This document shows, one piece after another, positions 52,228 to 61,884 of a DNA stretch of 64,000 nt; position 1 is the stretch's first letter; each line of letters opens with the position of its first letter. The notes beneath the pieces were generated by a model, which searched no databases, was not told where the DNA came from, and worked only from the letters and a program-made list of their open reading frames with translations. A program made the position numbers and the translations under genes. This stretch comes from Pirellulales bacterium (GTDB lineage: Bacteria; Planctomycetota; Planctomycetia; Pirellulales; PALSA-1355), in contig JALHMI010000015.1 of NCBI GenBank assembly GCA_022844125.1, positions 124,001-188,000 of the forward strand, written 5' to 3'.

Positions 52228-52373
52228 CCCAGCAGGCTACCAGGTCAACTGAAGTGGATCGAGGTCAACTCGATGCTCCGGAAGTATGTGCGAGCCCAAT
52301 GATTAGCGCTGGCATAATTAAGGCCCATTGCGTAAACTGTTCGCCACTCAGGGCATACAGGCAGCGGCCAACC

Positions 52374-53299
52374 ATGTTCCCCATTCACGAGATTGATACG
52401 AGCCGCCGAGCTGCCGACGAACAACTCGGTACGAAGTCCAAGTTCTGGTTCTTCGACGAAGAGAATCGCCGCTACTTGTTCAAGGCAGAAGATCGAGGCA
52501 CAGGCGAGGACTGGGGCGAGAAGATCGTTTGCGAACTGTGCAAGCTGCTCGGAGTGCCGCACGTACACTATGAACTCGCCGCGGAGTATGACGGCACGCA
52601 CTTCCTAGCGCGCGGCGTTGTCTGCGAGACGTGTGCACCGCCGCCGACTTCCCTCGTGCTGGGCAATGAACTGCTATTCGCCCTGGACTCCAGTTATCCG
52701 CGGCACGATCACCGGCGTTATAAGGTCCACGCCCATACCATCGCCACAGTTGCCGACATGATGCGGCGACTCTATCCCCCTGGACTTCAATACGCGCCGG
52801 GCCTACCGCTGGGAATTGAAAACGCCTTGGACATTTTCACCGGTTACGCGATGTTGGACGCATGGGTGGCCAATCAGGATCGTCACCATGAGAATTGGGG
52901 CGCCCTGTGGCATGAGCATTTGGAACTCGCGCCAACTTTCGATCATGGCGCCGCGCTGGCAAGGAATCTCACAGACGCGGAGCGGCTAAGTCGAATGATA
53001 CAAAGGACGGGGGGTGGCGTATTGAGACTTTTGCTCGGAAGGCTCGTTCAGCGTTTTATTCCGGAGTGCCTGGCAGCAAGGCCCTGCTCACGGATGAGGC
53101 GTTTTGGGAGTTTGCCGGACTGGTGCCAGATGTCGCCACAGCATGGCTGAAGCGGCTGGCCTCCATCGATGAGACCGCAATTCAAGAAATTATCGCACAA
53201 ATCCCATCCGAACGGATGAGCGAGCCGGCCCGGGCGTTTACGCTACAATTACTGAGTATCAATCAACGTCGTCTGCTAGCAGAGTCATCGCGGTTATGA
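52374..53299 (+). pseudogene. HipA-like kinase, frameshifted in a G6 run
   Basis: Protein-kinase-like HipA C-domain, about 308 codons if restored. The first frame gives FDEENRRYLFKAEDRGTGEDW (split FWFFDEENRRYLFKAED), then the catalytic stretch DAWVANQDRHHENWG near residues 162-176 and the metal loop FDHGAALARN near 191. At 53009-53014 six G residues end the frame. Adding one G restores GGWRIETFARKARSAFYSG and the rest of the protein (LLTDEAFWEFAGLVPDVATAWL), ending at 53299. No N-terminal HipA subdomain is present, so this is a split-type kinase comparable to HipT of HipBST. It overlaps the HIRAN gene by four bases. The break may be real, a sequencing error, or a slip site. Confidence 0.8.
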
Positions 53300-54045
53300 A
53301 GGCACTTTTCGTCGCTTGGCGTTCGGAGGAGGACACCGGCTGGGGGCCAGTCGGTCGGCTCTCGTTCGACGGTCTGCTCTACACGTTTTGTTATTTGCAG
53401 GGTGCACGCACCTTGCGCGGCTTCCGTCCGTTTCCAGGCATGGACGACCTCGACCAGGTCTACGAGTCCGAGCAGCTCTTTCCCCTGTTCGCAAATCGCT
53501 TGCTGTCCAAGGCACGGCGGGAGTATGACGACTATCTGCTGTGGGGAGGCTTCGATCCTGACAATCCCCCGGACCCGATTGCCATTCTTGGGGTGACCGA
53601 GGGAATTCGCCAGACCGACGCGATTGAGGTATTTCCTTGTCCAACGACGGACGGCGAAGGCTGCTACATTAGCAAGTTTTTCCTGCATGGCATTCGCTGG
53701 CTGGGTGAAAATGCAATCGAGTGCGTAAATGCCTTGACCGCAGGAGAGGACTTGGTGCTAGTTCCCGACGAGGACAATCCGGCCGATCTCTTTGCTGTCG
53801 GCGTGTACACGTCGAACGACGTGAAGATAGGTTACGTGCCGCGCTACTTCGCGCATGACATGCGCAAGCTAATGGTCGGCTGCGGCGATATTTTCCACCT
53901 CCAAGCGGAGCGTTTGAATCCCAAAGCGCCTCTCCAGCACCGAGTGCTTTGCCGCATTCAAGCTTGCTGGCCCGACGATTTCGAGCCTTGCAGTGGGGAC
54001 GCGTTCCTACCGATTCCAAGTAACGTGCCCGCACGATGTGACTGA
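53296..54045 (+). CDS. HIRAN-domain protein with HipA N-subdomain-like start
   Basis: 249 residues, coupled to the HipA-like gene by an ATGA overlap. The N-terminal half, about 1-100 (WGPVGRLSFDGLLYTFCYLQGA, FRPFPGMDDLDQVYESEQLF in part), resembles the first subdomain of HipA proteins, missing from the neighbour. The C-terminal half, about 122-195 (FFLHGIRWLGENAIECVNAL, LVLVPDEDNPADLFAVGVYT), is a HIRAN domain, which in eukaryotes binds 3' ends of single-stranded DNA. The pair therefore looks like a split HipA in which the small subunit carries a DNA-end sensor. Whether it neutralises or targets the kinase is unknown. Confidence 0.82.
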   Translation: MKALFVAWRSEEDTGWGPVGRLSFDGLLYTFCYLQGARTLRGFRPFPGMDDLDQVYESEQLFPLFANRLLSKARREYDDYLLWGGFDPDNPPDPIAILGVTEGIRQTDAIEVFPCPTTDGEGCYISKFFLHGIRWLGENAIECVNALTAGEDLVLVPDEDNPADLFAVGVYTSNDVKIGYVPRYFAHDMRKLMVGCGDIFHLQAERLNPKAPLQHRVLCRIQACWPDDFEPCSGDAFLPIPSNVPARCD

Positions 54046-54172
54046 AACGTCCCTCGGCGGCTCTCTCTGCCTTCGGGAATGGAAGCTCAACGCGGCCGCG
54101 AACTGAACCGTCGGCCGGAATTGGATTCAAATGATGGTGGATGTCTGACGGCTAAGGCTACCCGCCTTCGTC

Positions 54173-54388
54173 CTAAGTCTTCGACCCCGTGCCTCGGCGT
54201 GTTCTGCCGATCCACAACCCGGCCACGCCCCGCGCGGCCAGCAGCCATGTGCTGGGTTCGGGGACGACGCCATGAATGCCCACGTTGAAGCCGTAGAAAT
54301 CTTCGAACTGCGGATTCGTCCAGGAGATGCTCGTATAGGCGCCGAGGAATTGCACCGAGCCGTTCCCGTCGAGCCTGGACGCCGTCAC
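54173..54388 (-). pseudogene. C-terminal fragment of a PEP-CTERM protein
   Basis: A 71-codon frame carries only the end of a PEP-CTERM protein: YTSISWTNPQFEDFYGFNVG, then VVPEPSTWLLAARGVAGLW and a basic tail. No signal peptide or domain precedes it, and upstream frames are closed, so it is most likely a decayed or truncated gene. The Arg in the middle of the hydrophobic stretch (AARGVAG) also weakens the helix. Confidence 0.65.
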
Positions 54389-54489
54389 GCCGCAGCACCT
54401 GTGGCACTCAAGCCCGCTCGATCCGCTGCCGCTCCGATCCGCTGTCGGTTAATCGCTTCGACTGGGTTGCTTCGGCCTGGGTCTCTGGT

Positions 54490-54999
54490 TTACTTCTTCA
54501 GCCTGGCCGGCGGCGGCAGGGGCGAAGCGAGGCTGGACGGAGCCGCGCCTTCGAGGCGCCTGGCGAGCGGGATGTCGTAATAGGCGGCGCCGGCCGATTG
54601 GAACTTGCCGTCGACCCGTTGGGTGAGGACGCGAATCATGGCCTGGTCGGCCTGGTCCTTGCGGAGTTGGATTGTTCCGACGCGGCGGCCGTCGGCGGCG
54701 GGCTTCAGTTCGATGCGGCCCCGGACGTCGTACCTGCGGGAATTCTGCGTGGAGTTTTGTTTGTCGAGCACAGCCAGGGTGATTGAGTGGATGGGCTTCA
54801 GCCGTCCTTCGCTCGCGAGCGAGAACTGGACGTTGAGCGTGTCGGCGCCTGCGTCCTCGACCGTGATGTCGTACTTCAGCCCCCACTCGTCTTTCGAGGG
54901 AGCGAGCGCGTAGTAGATGGCCCAGGCCTGCGGGGAGATGAGCGCGACGGCGGCGACGACCAACAGACCGGTTGCGATGCGTGGGAATCGACTATTCAT
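54490..54999 (-). CDS. Secreted protein of unknown function
   Basis: Exported protein of 169 residues. The signal peptide is MNSRFPRIATGLLVVAAVAL, cleaved after AWA. The mature part alternates charged beta-strand-like segments (YDITVEDAGADTLNVQFSLA, SITLAVLDKQNS, DVRGRIELKPAADGRRVGTI, MIRVLTQRVDGKF) and ends in a Pro/Leu-rich basic tail. No named family recognised; it could be a single beta-sandwich. It is 101 bases from the PEP-CTERM fragment and separate from the lipoprotein gene upstream. Confidence 0.72.
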   Translation of the reverse strand: MNSRFPRIATGLLVVAAVALISPQAWAIYYALAPSKDEWGLKYDITVEDAGADTLNVQFSLASEGRLKPIHSITLAVLDKQNSTQNSRRYDVRGRIELKPAADGRRVGTIQLRKDQADQAMIRVLTQRVDGKFQSAGAAYYDIPLARRLEGAAPSSLASPLPPPARLKK

Positions 55000-55272
55000 G
55001 GCAGGTTCACCTGGATAAGGACGCGGGAGCGCTGCAGCGGAACCGAGCGACAGCGCCGCGGCTGGTGCTCATCTGGCCGGCTATTCAAGCGAAGCCCGCC
55101 GATCTGGGCAAGATCAATTGGTGGGCGCAGGGGGCGTGCTATCGCCGCCGGGACAGAGGGCGCGCCGGCCTTCGTGGCCGGGGGCTTCATCATGAGGCGA
55201 GTGAGTGTGGCCAGCGGAGTGGCTGTGGCCATGTGACGAGTGCGCCGCGTGGCGGGCGAGGCGAGAACTGAG

Positions 55273-55701
55273 CTAGCCGGGACTGGCCGAGAACACCTGG
55301 ACTTGCGGGTTCAGCGCGCGGGCTTTGGCGAGCGCGGCGCTGGCTTCGGCCGTTTTGCCCTCGGTCTGCAGGACGAAGGCTCTGGCGCTCAACACCAGGT
55401 CGAGATTCGGCGCTCCCTGTTCGGCAACGGCCAGATCGGCATGGGCGCTCTTGGTGTCGCCCAGGTGTGCGCGGCAGACGGCCCGATGGACGATGAGCTC
55501 GACCACCTGGTCGGGACTGAGGCCGCCAGAAAGATAGGCGGCGCTGAAGGCCTTCTCGGCCTCGGCGAATTTGCCCGCGGAGAATGCCGCCAGGCCGGCG
55601 TTCAGGGCTGCCTGCACTTCGGTGCGATCGGGCGCTTGGGGACCGCAGCCAGCGATGAGCATCACAAACAGTAGCGAGGGAAGCGCGACGCTGTTTTTCA
55701 T
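55273..55701 (-). CDS. Small TPR-like lipoprotein
   Basis: 142 residues. The leader [19 protein letters not shown] is a lipoprotein signal with Cys at 19. The mature part is Ala-rich and helical with TPR-like pairs: [21 protein letters not shown] near 32-52, [20 protein letters not shown] near 71-90 and [20 protein letters not shown] near 106-125. Start ATG at 55701 overlaps the stop of the upstream pilin-fusion gene by four bases (ATGA), so the two are translated in step. Likely a scaffold for protein contacts at the envelope. Partner not known. Confidence 0.82.
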   Translation of the reverse strand: MKNSVALPSLLFVMLIAGCGPQAPDRTEVQAALNAGLAAFSAGKFAEAEKAFSAAYLSGGLSPDQVVELIVHRAVCRAHLGDTKSAHADLAVAEQGAPNLDLVLSARAFVLQTEGKTAEASAALAKARALNPQVQVFSASPG

Positions 55702-58700
55702 TCGGGAACCTGCGCGACCTCGCCGCCGTTGCGAGTACCGAGGGCTCGCCAGAGCGCGAGATCGATGTCTTCGGCGATCGAGACAACTCGACCGTCGACG
55801 AAGGCGGTGTTCACCAGGCCAGGGTGGCTGCTGCGGGCGGCGATAATGGCGTGTTCGCCGGGCGTGTCCGGAATGGAACTCCAGTTGCCGCAGTCGATGT
55901 GTTCCCAGTTGGGCGGGGCGACGTGGTTGTACATGGTCGAGTCGTAGGCAGCGAACGGCCAGCCGTTGGACCAGTCTGTGCCGACCAGCCAGCGCCCGGC
56001 GGACATGAAGTTGAAGGTGGAAATGGAAGGCTTGTAAGCAGCGCATTCCTGAAAGAAGGCATCGCGGGGAATGATTTCGTCGCGGCGTGCGTTGATGGTG
56101 ACGATGTCGGTCAAGGTGGGAAGTGCGCCGGCCGGATTCAAGCCGCTGCCCTTGTCGCGTTCGCTCCAGAACGCGGTATGCGAGGTGCCGTCGGTGAAGT
56201 TGGCGATCGAGAGCCCTTTGCCGGCGGTGAAGGCCCCGTTTCCCAGTACGGGCAGCCCGCCGTTCTCGCCGTTGTGAACGTTCTGTTGGTAGCTGGCATT
56301 GGCGCCGGCGTATGGCGTGCTGCCGCCAAAGTTATAGCGGTAGTTGTTTTCCGAAACGACGCGCTCGGTGTTGGCGTCGCTGGGGCAGAGAAAGATCCCG
56401 CCGGCCTGGGCGTAAGCGGTGTAGTTGATGCTGAAGGGCTGACCGTCAATCGTCATCCGCAGGACCTGGGCTCGCGAGAAGTCGATCAGGTCGTAAATCG
56501 TGCCGTTCTCCATGAACGGCAGGATGCGGCAATGGACAGAATGAAACCCAGTCCACTCGCGGGGATTGGTTTGATCCACCGCGTTGTAGTTGGTGTAAGA
56601 GTTATTCGCCTTGCCGTTCTTGACCCAGTCGGGCAGTAGTCGCCCCGGAGGCAGCACGTCATGTGTCGACTCGTAGTTCAAGGTGGCAATCGCCATCTGG
56701 CGGAGGTTGTTCACGCACTGGCTGCGGCGGGCTGCTTCGCGGGCGGACTGCACGGCGGGCAGCAACAGCGCGATGAGGATCCCGATGATGGCGATCACGA
56801 CCAGGAGTTCGACGAGCGTGAACGCCGAACGCCGTCGGCCTTGGCGACGGGTCGGGCGCCGCCGAAACATCAAGCCCCCGGTCACCGCGGCGGCAACTGC
56901 CAGCAAGCTGCCGGAAGGCTCGGGCACAAGGCTCAGTGGTTGACCAAAATTCTGATCATCCACGCTTTGGCCGAAGTTTGATTGCAGCGTCAAAAAGTCG
57001 TTGAAGCTGACGATCCCATCGCGGTTGAAGTCCCCCGCCAGCCAGCCGCCCGCCAGCCCGAAATTGCCCTGCACGGCGAGGAAGTCGGCGAAGCTGACCG
57101 TCTGATCCAGGTTTGCGTCGCCCCCCAGTGCGACCAGGCCTTGCAGCGAGACGGACAGCAAAGAGTCGGCCAACTCGCCGGGCAAATCCTCATCGGAAAG
57201 ACTCAGCGACAATAGTCCGTCAAAGAACCCGTAGTTATCGGTGAACAAGGCGACTTCGAAGCTGGAAGAAGCTCCGGCAAGCAGGTTAGCGAACGTGGTC
57301 AGGTCGGTGGCAAACGCCGCGTCTCCCGTCAGACTCACCTGGTCGAGATCGAGCGCCGCGGTGAATCCGACGCTGTCGAGCAGGTTGTGCAGGGCCAGGT
57401 CGACAGTCGGTAGCGAGTCACCTCGGGCGACGATTCCAAAGTCGATGGAAAGATTCTGGACCTGTTCCGAGCTGTCGAACGAGGGTCGCGCGTGGTCCAA
57501 AACCGCGTAGCTCACGTCCGCGACGAAGTTCGCGTTGGCAGCGCCTTGGCTGGTTGTCGTGACTTGCACCTGTCCCGAACGACTGCCAGTGACGGCGGTA
57601 TTCAGCGATAGTTGATGAATATTCGCCGGCTGGAGCGCGCCCGCGGTCCCGGCGATCGGGCCCGAGAGGTCGCCGCTGGCGCTGCCGGTGTAGTCGAGTT
57701 CGTCGGCACCCAGCACCGTGACGACCGGCGCGGAGTTCTGCACTTCGAGTTCGATCGACACGTTGGCGCCGGAGAGCACACGCGACGGCGCGGCGGCAAG
57801 TTGGGCGTCCATCCGAGCCGGCAGTTGATAGTCCGCGACGACGGGAAGATGGTCCGAAGCTCCGGCGATTGCCGTCAAAATCGGCAGCGGCAAAGCGGTG
57901 TTGCTGGGAACATCCAGGTCGCCGTTGATGGCGTGCGTGCCGTTGTTGCCGAAGGCATGGTAGGAGCCGGGAATGATGCTCATCCCCTCGCTGTCGAGCA
58001 ATTCGCCAGTGACCATCTGCCAGTCGAAGCGATCGTCCATGCCGCCGGTGACCTGTCCACCATAGCGCGAGGTGGTCGTCGGGCTTTGGGTGTGGACGTC
58101 TCGAAAGCTCGACAAGTCGTGCCAGTTGCCAAGGCGGTTGATCGGGTCGAAGCCCTGACCCGGTCCAGCGGCGGTCAGCGGTGCCCACATCGGTTCGTTC
58201 GAGCGGTAAATGTTGAAGTCGCCGGCATAGATGACGTGAGCCCCCTCGCCGAGCGCGTCGGAGTTGGCCCGGACGCCGGCCGCCTCAACCGCGCGGCGAT
58301 TCGCATCCGCGACGGTGTCGCTGGCCTTGTAGTGATTGGCATACAAGTAGAACGTGGAGTTTTGGTCGTAACCGACCGGTTGCAACTGGTAGCGGGCGCC
58401 TTGTCTGGCAGCACCCGATCCGCTGACGGTTCCGACCGCGAAATCGTTGACGTTGATCTGCCCGTCATTATTAAAGTCCGCGACGTTCAACTGAACGGTC
58501 TGCGTGTTGTAAATCAGCCCCGGGCGGCCGCCGCCGGAAGTGGCGACGTCGTAGGGAGAGCGGGCGTACGTTCCGGGGCCATAGATGCCGTTGAGCAGAT
58601 TGACGATCGACTGGGTAGTGCTGGCCGAGGAGTTCTGCTCCTGCAATGCCAGTACGTCGATCGGTTTGCTAAAGCCCTGCCGTGCCTCGTCGCCGATGGC

Positions 58701-58832
58701 CTGGAGAACTGTTCCCAGATCACCGTTGGGACCACCGCCGGTGTTGTAGCTGACGATGCGAAGTTGCGCGAGGGCAGGACTCGAAATCCCAACCAGCAGC
58801 AGCGCGGCAAGCAAGCGGCCGACGCGAATCAT
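55698..58832 (-). CDS. EEP nuclease-like PEP-CTERM protein fused to a DUF1559 pseudopilin
   Basis: 1044 residues in one frame. Part 1: signal peptide ([19 protein letters not shown]), endonuclease/exonuclease/phosphatase domain (about 25-340: [46 protein letters not shown]), a beta region (about 345-590), dockerin-like repeats ([20 protein letters not shown] and [20 protein letters not shown]) and PEP-CTERM signal [19 protein letters not shown] from 636. Part 2 begins without a stop: ATG 56870 (residue 655), basic [11 protein letters not shown], then prepilin-type [20 protein letters not shown] and a DUF1559 body. Elsewhere these are two separate genes. An internal start at 56870 would give a normal 390-residue DUF1559 protein. 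A reading from 58997 crosses a hairpin and is rejected. Confidence 0.85.
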   Translation of the reverse strand: MIRVGRLLAALLLVGISSPALAQLRIVSYNTGGGPNGDLGTVLQAIGDEARQGFSKPIDVLALQEQNSSASTTQSIVNLLNGIYGPGTYARSPYDVATSGGGRPGLIYNTQTVQLNVADFNNDGQINVNDFAVGTVSGSGAARQGARYQLQPVGYDQNSTFYLYANHYKASDTVADANRRAVEAAGVRANSDALGEGAHVIYAGDFNIYRSNEPMWAPLTAAGPGQGFDPINRLGNWHDLSSFRDVHTQSPTTTSRYGGQVTGGMDDRFDWQMVTGELLDSEGMSIIPGSYHAFGNNGTHAINGDLDVPSNTALPLPILTAIAGASDHLPVVADYQLPARMDAQLAAAPSRVLSGANVSIELEVQNSAPVVTVLGADELDYTGSASGDLSGPIAGTAGALQPANIHQLSLNTAVTGSRSGQVQVTTTSQGAANANFVADVSYAVLDHARPSFDSSEQVQNLSIDFGIVARGDSLPTVDLALHNLLDSVGFTAALDLDQVSLTGDAAFATDLTTFANLLAGASSSFEVALFTDNYGFFDGLLSLSLSDEDLPGELADSLLSVSLQGLVALGGDANLDQTVSFADFLAVQGNFGLAGGWLAGDFNRDGIVSFNDFLTLQSNFGQSVDDQNFGQPLSLVPEPSGSLLAVAAAVTGGLMFRRRPTRRQGRRRSAFTLVELLVVIAIIGILIALLLPAVQSAREAARRSQCVNNLRQMAIATLNYESTHDVLPPGRLLPDWVKNGKANNSYTNYNAVDQTNPREWTGFHSVHCRILPFMENGTIYDLIDFSRAQVLRMTIDGQPFSINYTAYAQAGGIFLCPSDANTERVVSENNYRYNFGGSTPYAGANASYQQNVHNGENGGLPVLGNGAFTAGKGLSIANFTDGTSHTAFWSERDKGSGLNPAGALPTLTDIVTINARRDEIIPRDAFFQECAAYKPSISTFNFMSAGRWLVGTDWSNGWPFAAYDSTMYNHVAPPNWEHIDCGNWSSIPDTPGEHAIIAARSSHPGLVNTAFVDGRVVSIAEDIDLALWRALGTRNGGEVAQVPE

Positions 58833-58891
58833 GTCCTGACTCCAACGAACACCGGCGTCGTGCCGGCGATGCGATCTGAGTTGATGTAAAT

Positions 58892-58937
58892 AGAGTCGCT
58901 CGCCCAGCAGCGGGGGGATGGCCGAGCGAGCGACTCT
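58892..58937 (-). terminator. Hairpin terminator after the second PEP-CTERM gene
   Basis: AGAGTCGCTCGC (58892-58903) and its exact complement (58926-58937) form a 12-bp stem with a 22-base loop. It lies 26 bases beyond the stop of the minus-strand PEP-CTERM gene and before the EEP-fusion start. The following T tract is poor (TATTTA), so partial termination is likely. Confidence 0.6.
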
Positions 58938-58962
58938 CAATTGGCCGACGCGTCCGTGCCGA

Positions 58963-59616
58963 CTAGCGGCGACGGGCAACCATCTTGCGACGTCCAACGG
59001 TCACCAGCGCCAAACCGCCCGCGGCTGCCAGCAGGAGGGCGCCGGGTTCGGGGACGACGGTCGTGTTGGTCACAATTTCGGCACGTGTTACCGCGATGCC
59101 GGATGCAGCACTAAACACGTTCGAGCCCAGGTCGGGGCTGGAAAGGTTGAAACCTGGCATGCTTCCCGCCCAGGTGCCCGAAGCCACCAGCAACGGGGCG
59201 TTGTAGATCGCCTGCTCCTGGGGGAGAAAAGCCACTACACCGGGAGCAGTCGCCAGGTTGCCGCCGACCTGGCCGAACCCGCGCACCAAATGCGGAGTGG
59301 GGGTCACCGTGTCCTGGGAAGCGCGAACGCCCGGGTTGCCATCGGCCGAACGGAACAGGCTGAAACCGACTGGCTGGAAGGTGTTGAGCGCGAGACCGAG
59401 CGGAGAGAGGTGATCAATCGACAGAACACCACCCGACAACGGCGCGCCGTAAGCGGCAATCCCGAAATTGTCGAGGCCCGTCGAGGCGTACAAGTTGAAA
59501 GTGCCGAGGCCACTTTCGTTGATTTTCAGGTCGAACGTCACGGTTGCGGCCCGGGCACTGCCGAAGCTGGCCAGCAAGAGTGCGGCCAGGGCCAGAAACT
59601 TACCGAAGCATTTCAT
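58963..59616 (-). CDS. PEP-CTERM sorting domain protein
   Basis: Exported protein, 217 residues from the ATG at 59616. Signal peptide [23 protein letters not shown]. The middle is a single probable beta-sandwich ([20 protein letters not shown] at the start, [18 protein letters not shown] later). The end is a full exosortase signal: [21 protein letters not shown] and the basic tail [10 protein letters not shown]. The motif order matches the 'choice-of-anchor' type PEP-CTERM proteins. It is followed by a hairpin and then the EEP fusion gene. Extracellular role unknown. Confidence 0.87.
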   Translation of the reverse strand: MKCFGKFLALAALLLASFGSARAATVTFDLKINESGLGTFNLYASTGLDNFGIAAYGAPLSGGVLSIDHLSPLGLALNTFQPVGFSLFRSADGNPGVRASQDTVTPTPHLVRGFGQVGGNLATAPGVVAFLPQEQAIYNAPLLVASGTWAGSMPGFNLSSPDLGSNVFSAASGIAVTRAEIVTNTTVVPEPGALLLAAAGGLALVTVGRRKMVARRR

Positions 59617-59730
59617 GGTGTTATTCCAATCGTTAGTTGAAAGCGAGTGTTTGTTGTTGTGGCACATCAGGGCGCCATCCCTGCGATCTAATTTGGCAAG
59701 CGTGCCTCGACATAAGTCAGTACTTGGTGA

Positions 59731-61686
59731 TCAATCGCGACGACCCGAGCTCTTGCGAGCGCGGTAGACGCGAAACAGCATGCCGGAGAAGCCCAGCCCG
59801 AACAGAATCACGGTCGACGGCTCGGGGACGGCGTTGACAGACAAGGGGTCAGCCGAGGGACCGGGGACCGGCACCATGTTGTTGAAGCCGAAGTTGCCCT
59901 GGAGGGCGAGGAAGTCACCGAAGCTGATGGAGCCGTCGCCGGTGAAGTCGCCGGAGGCCCAGCCGCCGGACCCACCGAAGTTGCCTTGCAGCGTGAGGAA
60001 GTCACCGAACGACACGGCGCCGTCCAGATTACTGTCGCCATAGGCCGTGCCGAGAATGTTCTCGACCAACTCGTCGGCATCGCCGCCTACGCCCGTCAAC
60101 GAGCCTTCGCCAGTCAGGTCGAGCCATTCCTGGCCGACCGCGGCACTGACTTCGCCGCCGCGTGTGGGATCGAGCACGGTGGCAAACAGTTCATCGATGT
60201 CGGCGGCGTCGATGATGCCGTCGCCGGTGACGTCGCCGCGGGTGATGAACTGGATGCCCTGCCTCTCGAAGAAGTGATTCGCAGCATTGAGCTCGGAATA
60301 GACCAGCGTGCCGGATTCAGGATCGAAGACGTAAACGTCACCGACCACGTTGGGCAATCCGCCGGAGTCGGCGTCGAAGAAGTAAATGTGGCCGGTGCCC
60401 TTGTCGACGGCGACGAAGCGGCCGTCGGTGACGGCGGTATCATCGTCAATCAGGCCGGAAACGGGCAGGTTCGCCGAGGTGTCCCACGCGCCGGGGAGAA
60501 CTTCGTTCTGCAAGTTTCCGTCGGTGTCGGCCGCATTGTAGTTCGTAATCTCGCGGCCGATGACCTTCGGTTCCGTGGGAATTGGTTCAAAGAAGCCCGA
60601 TTCGCCGATCAGCAGGTTGCCCTGTCCATCGACGCGAATCCAATCGAGCACGCCGTCGTTTGAGGCGGGGTTGATATTCGGATTGTCATCGAGCGCGAAA
60701 CCCGTCGGATACGGCGGAGGACCGGCGTTCAGTTCCTTCTTGGTCGCGGTCTTGTTGACCAGGTCGAGTTCGAAGAAGCTGACGTCATCGCCGCCGCCGT
60801 CGCTCTCGCCAATCCAGACGCCCTTCACGCCGTCCCGTTCAACATAGGCCATGCTGACCGGTTCGCTCCGGCCCGAGCCGTTGTCCATGTCGAGAAGATT
60901 GACCCCCTTCGACTCCCAGGATTGCGTGGTACCGCCGTTGTAGCCGCCTTCGGCAGTGGGAGCATTGAGCGTAGCCGCACCCGGCGTAGTGCTGGTCCGG
61001 CTGACGAACCGCAGCTGATGATCGTTGGCCACCGTGTCCGGATCGCTATCGGCGCCGGTCTGGTTGTCCATCAGCAGCATCTGTTCCGGATTGACGAACT
61101 CCAGTTTGTAGTCAAAGAACGGTCCGTTCTGCGGTCGCGCGATCTCACCGATCTTTTGCGTCACTCCGGCGAGATTGACGGTCGAGCCGGCGTGGTCGGG
61201 ATGTTGCGGATTGACGGCGCCATCAGGACCCGTGGCCGGAGCGTACATCGTGCCCCGAGCCCGGCCGTTGTCGACGAAATCTTTCAGTGCCGCCTGGTAG
61301 TTGAGTTTGTAGAGGTCATAGTCACCTTGCGTGTCGCCGACACTGTCGGCCACGCCGGCCGGGCCCGAGTCGAAGGCTGCCATGTAGACGGTGCCGTTGA
61401 CCGGATTCACGGTGATCGTGTCCGGATCTTCAAAATTCAATTGGCCCGATATCTCGTAGCCGGACCAGATCGAGAACAGCGGCTGCTGATTGAACACGCT
61501 GCCGCCGCTGAGGTCGGTTACGTCATAGAAACTGACCGCTCGCCGAGTCTCACCGAAGTTCTGCGTGCTGTCCAGCACCGCGACCATCTTGCGCGGGGCC
61601 GGGGGCGCGGCCCAGGCTGGCACTGCGGCGACCCCTGCCGCGATTGCTGCCAGCGAAAGCTTCGCCAGTTTTCGACGTCCGTTCAT
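59731..61686 (-). CDS. PEP-CTERM protein with dockerin-like repeats
   Basis: Large exported protein, 651 residues. After a signal peptide (MNGRRKLAKLSLAAIAAGVA, AVPAWA) comes a propeller-like or beta-rich region of about 430 residues (MVAVLDSTQNFGETRRAVSF, DGVKGVWIGESDGGGDDVSF, GRFVAVDKGTGHIYFFDADS). Next are three dockerin-type Ca-binding repeats: DVTGDGIIDAADIDELFATV near 495, DSNLDGAVSFGDFLTLQGNF near 568 and DFTGDGSISFGDFLALQGNF near 595. The terminal exosortase signal is VPEPSTVILFGLGFSGMLF plus RVYRARKSSGRRD. From the DUF839-like or NHL-like look of the first region the fold is probably a propeller, but the ligand is unknown. Confidence 0.87.
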   Translation of the reverse strand: MNGRRKLAKLSLAAIAAGVAAVPAWAAPPAPRKMVAVLDSTQNFGETRRAVSFYDVTDLSGGSVFNQQPLFSIWSGYEISGQLNFEDPDTITVNPVNGTVYMAAFDSGPAGVADSVGDTQGDYDLYKLNYQAALKDFVDNGRARGTMYAPATGPDGAVNPQHPDHAGSTVNLAGVTQKIGEIARPQNGPFFDYKLEFVNPEQMLLMDNQTGADSDPDTVANDHQLRFVSRTSTTPGAATLNAPTAEGGYNGGTTQSWESKGVNLLDMDNGSGRSEPVSMAYVERDGVKGVWIGESDGGGDDVSFFELDLVNKTATKKELNAGPPPYPTGFALDDNPNINPASNDGVLDWIRVDGQGNLLIGESGFFEPIPTEPKVIGREITNYNAADTDGNLQNEVLPGAWDTSANLPVSGLIDDDTAVTDGRFVAVDKGTGHIYFFDADSGGLPNVVGDVYVFDPESGTLVYSELNAANHFFERQGIQFITRGDVTGDGIIDAADIDELFATVLDPTRGGEVSAAVGQEWLDLTGEGSLTGVGGDADELVENILGTAYGDSNLDGAVSFGDFLTLQGNFGGSGGWASGDFTGDGSISFGDFLALQGNFGFNNMVPVPGPSADPLSVNAVPEPSTVILFGLGFSGMLFRVYRARKSSGRRD

Positions 61687-61884
61687 AATGCACAGTCTCC
61701 CTAAGAAAGCGAATCAGGATGCCTCATTGCTGGCGAACGCAACCCGACAGCGAGAACCCAGCAATAAAAAGTTTCAAACGACAACTTAGTTGCGAATTGT
61801 GATGTTGCTGCTAGCGCTCGGTGTGATTGAAGTCAGTGTTTGATGAGCCTTCTGCGCGAAGCGTCGGACAAGCGTGTTCGCATA

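Noticed and set aside
55002-55272. Short open frames between the secreted protein and the lipoprotein
   Set aside because: They are Pro/Arg/Ala-rich and lack start signals or family features; the stretch is treated as intergenic.
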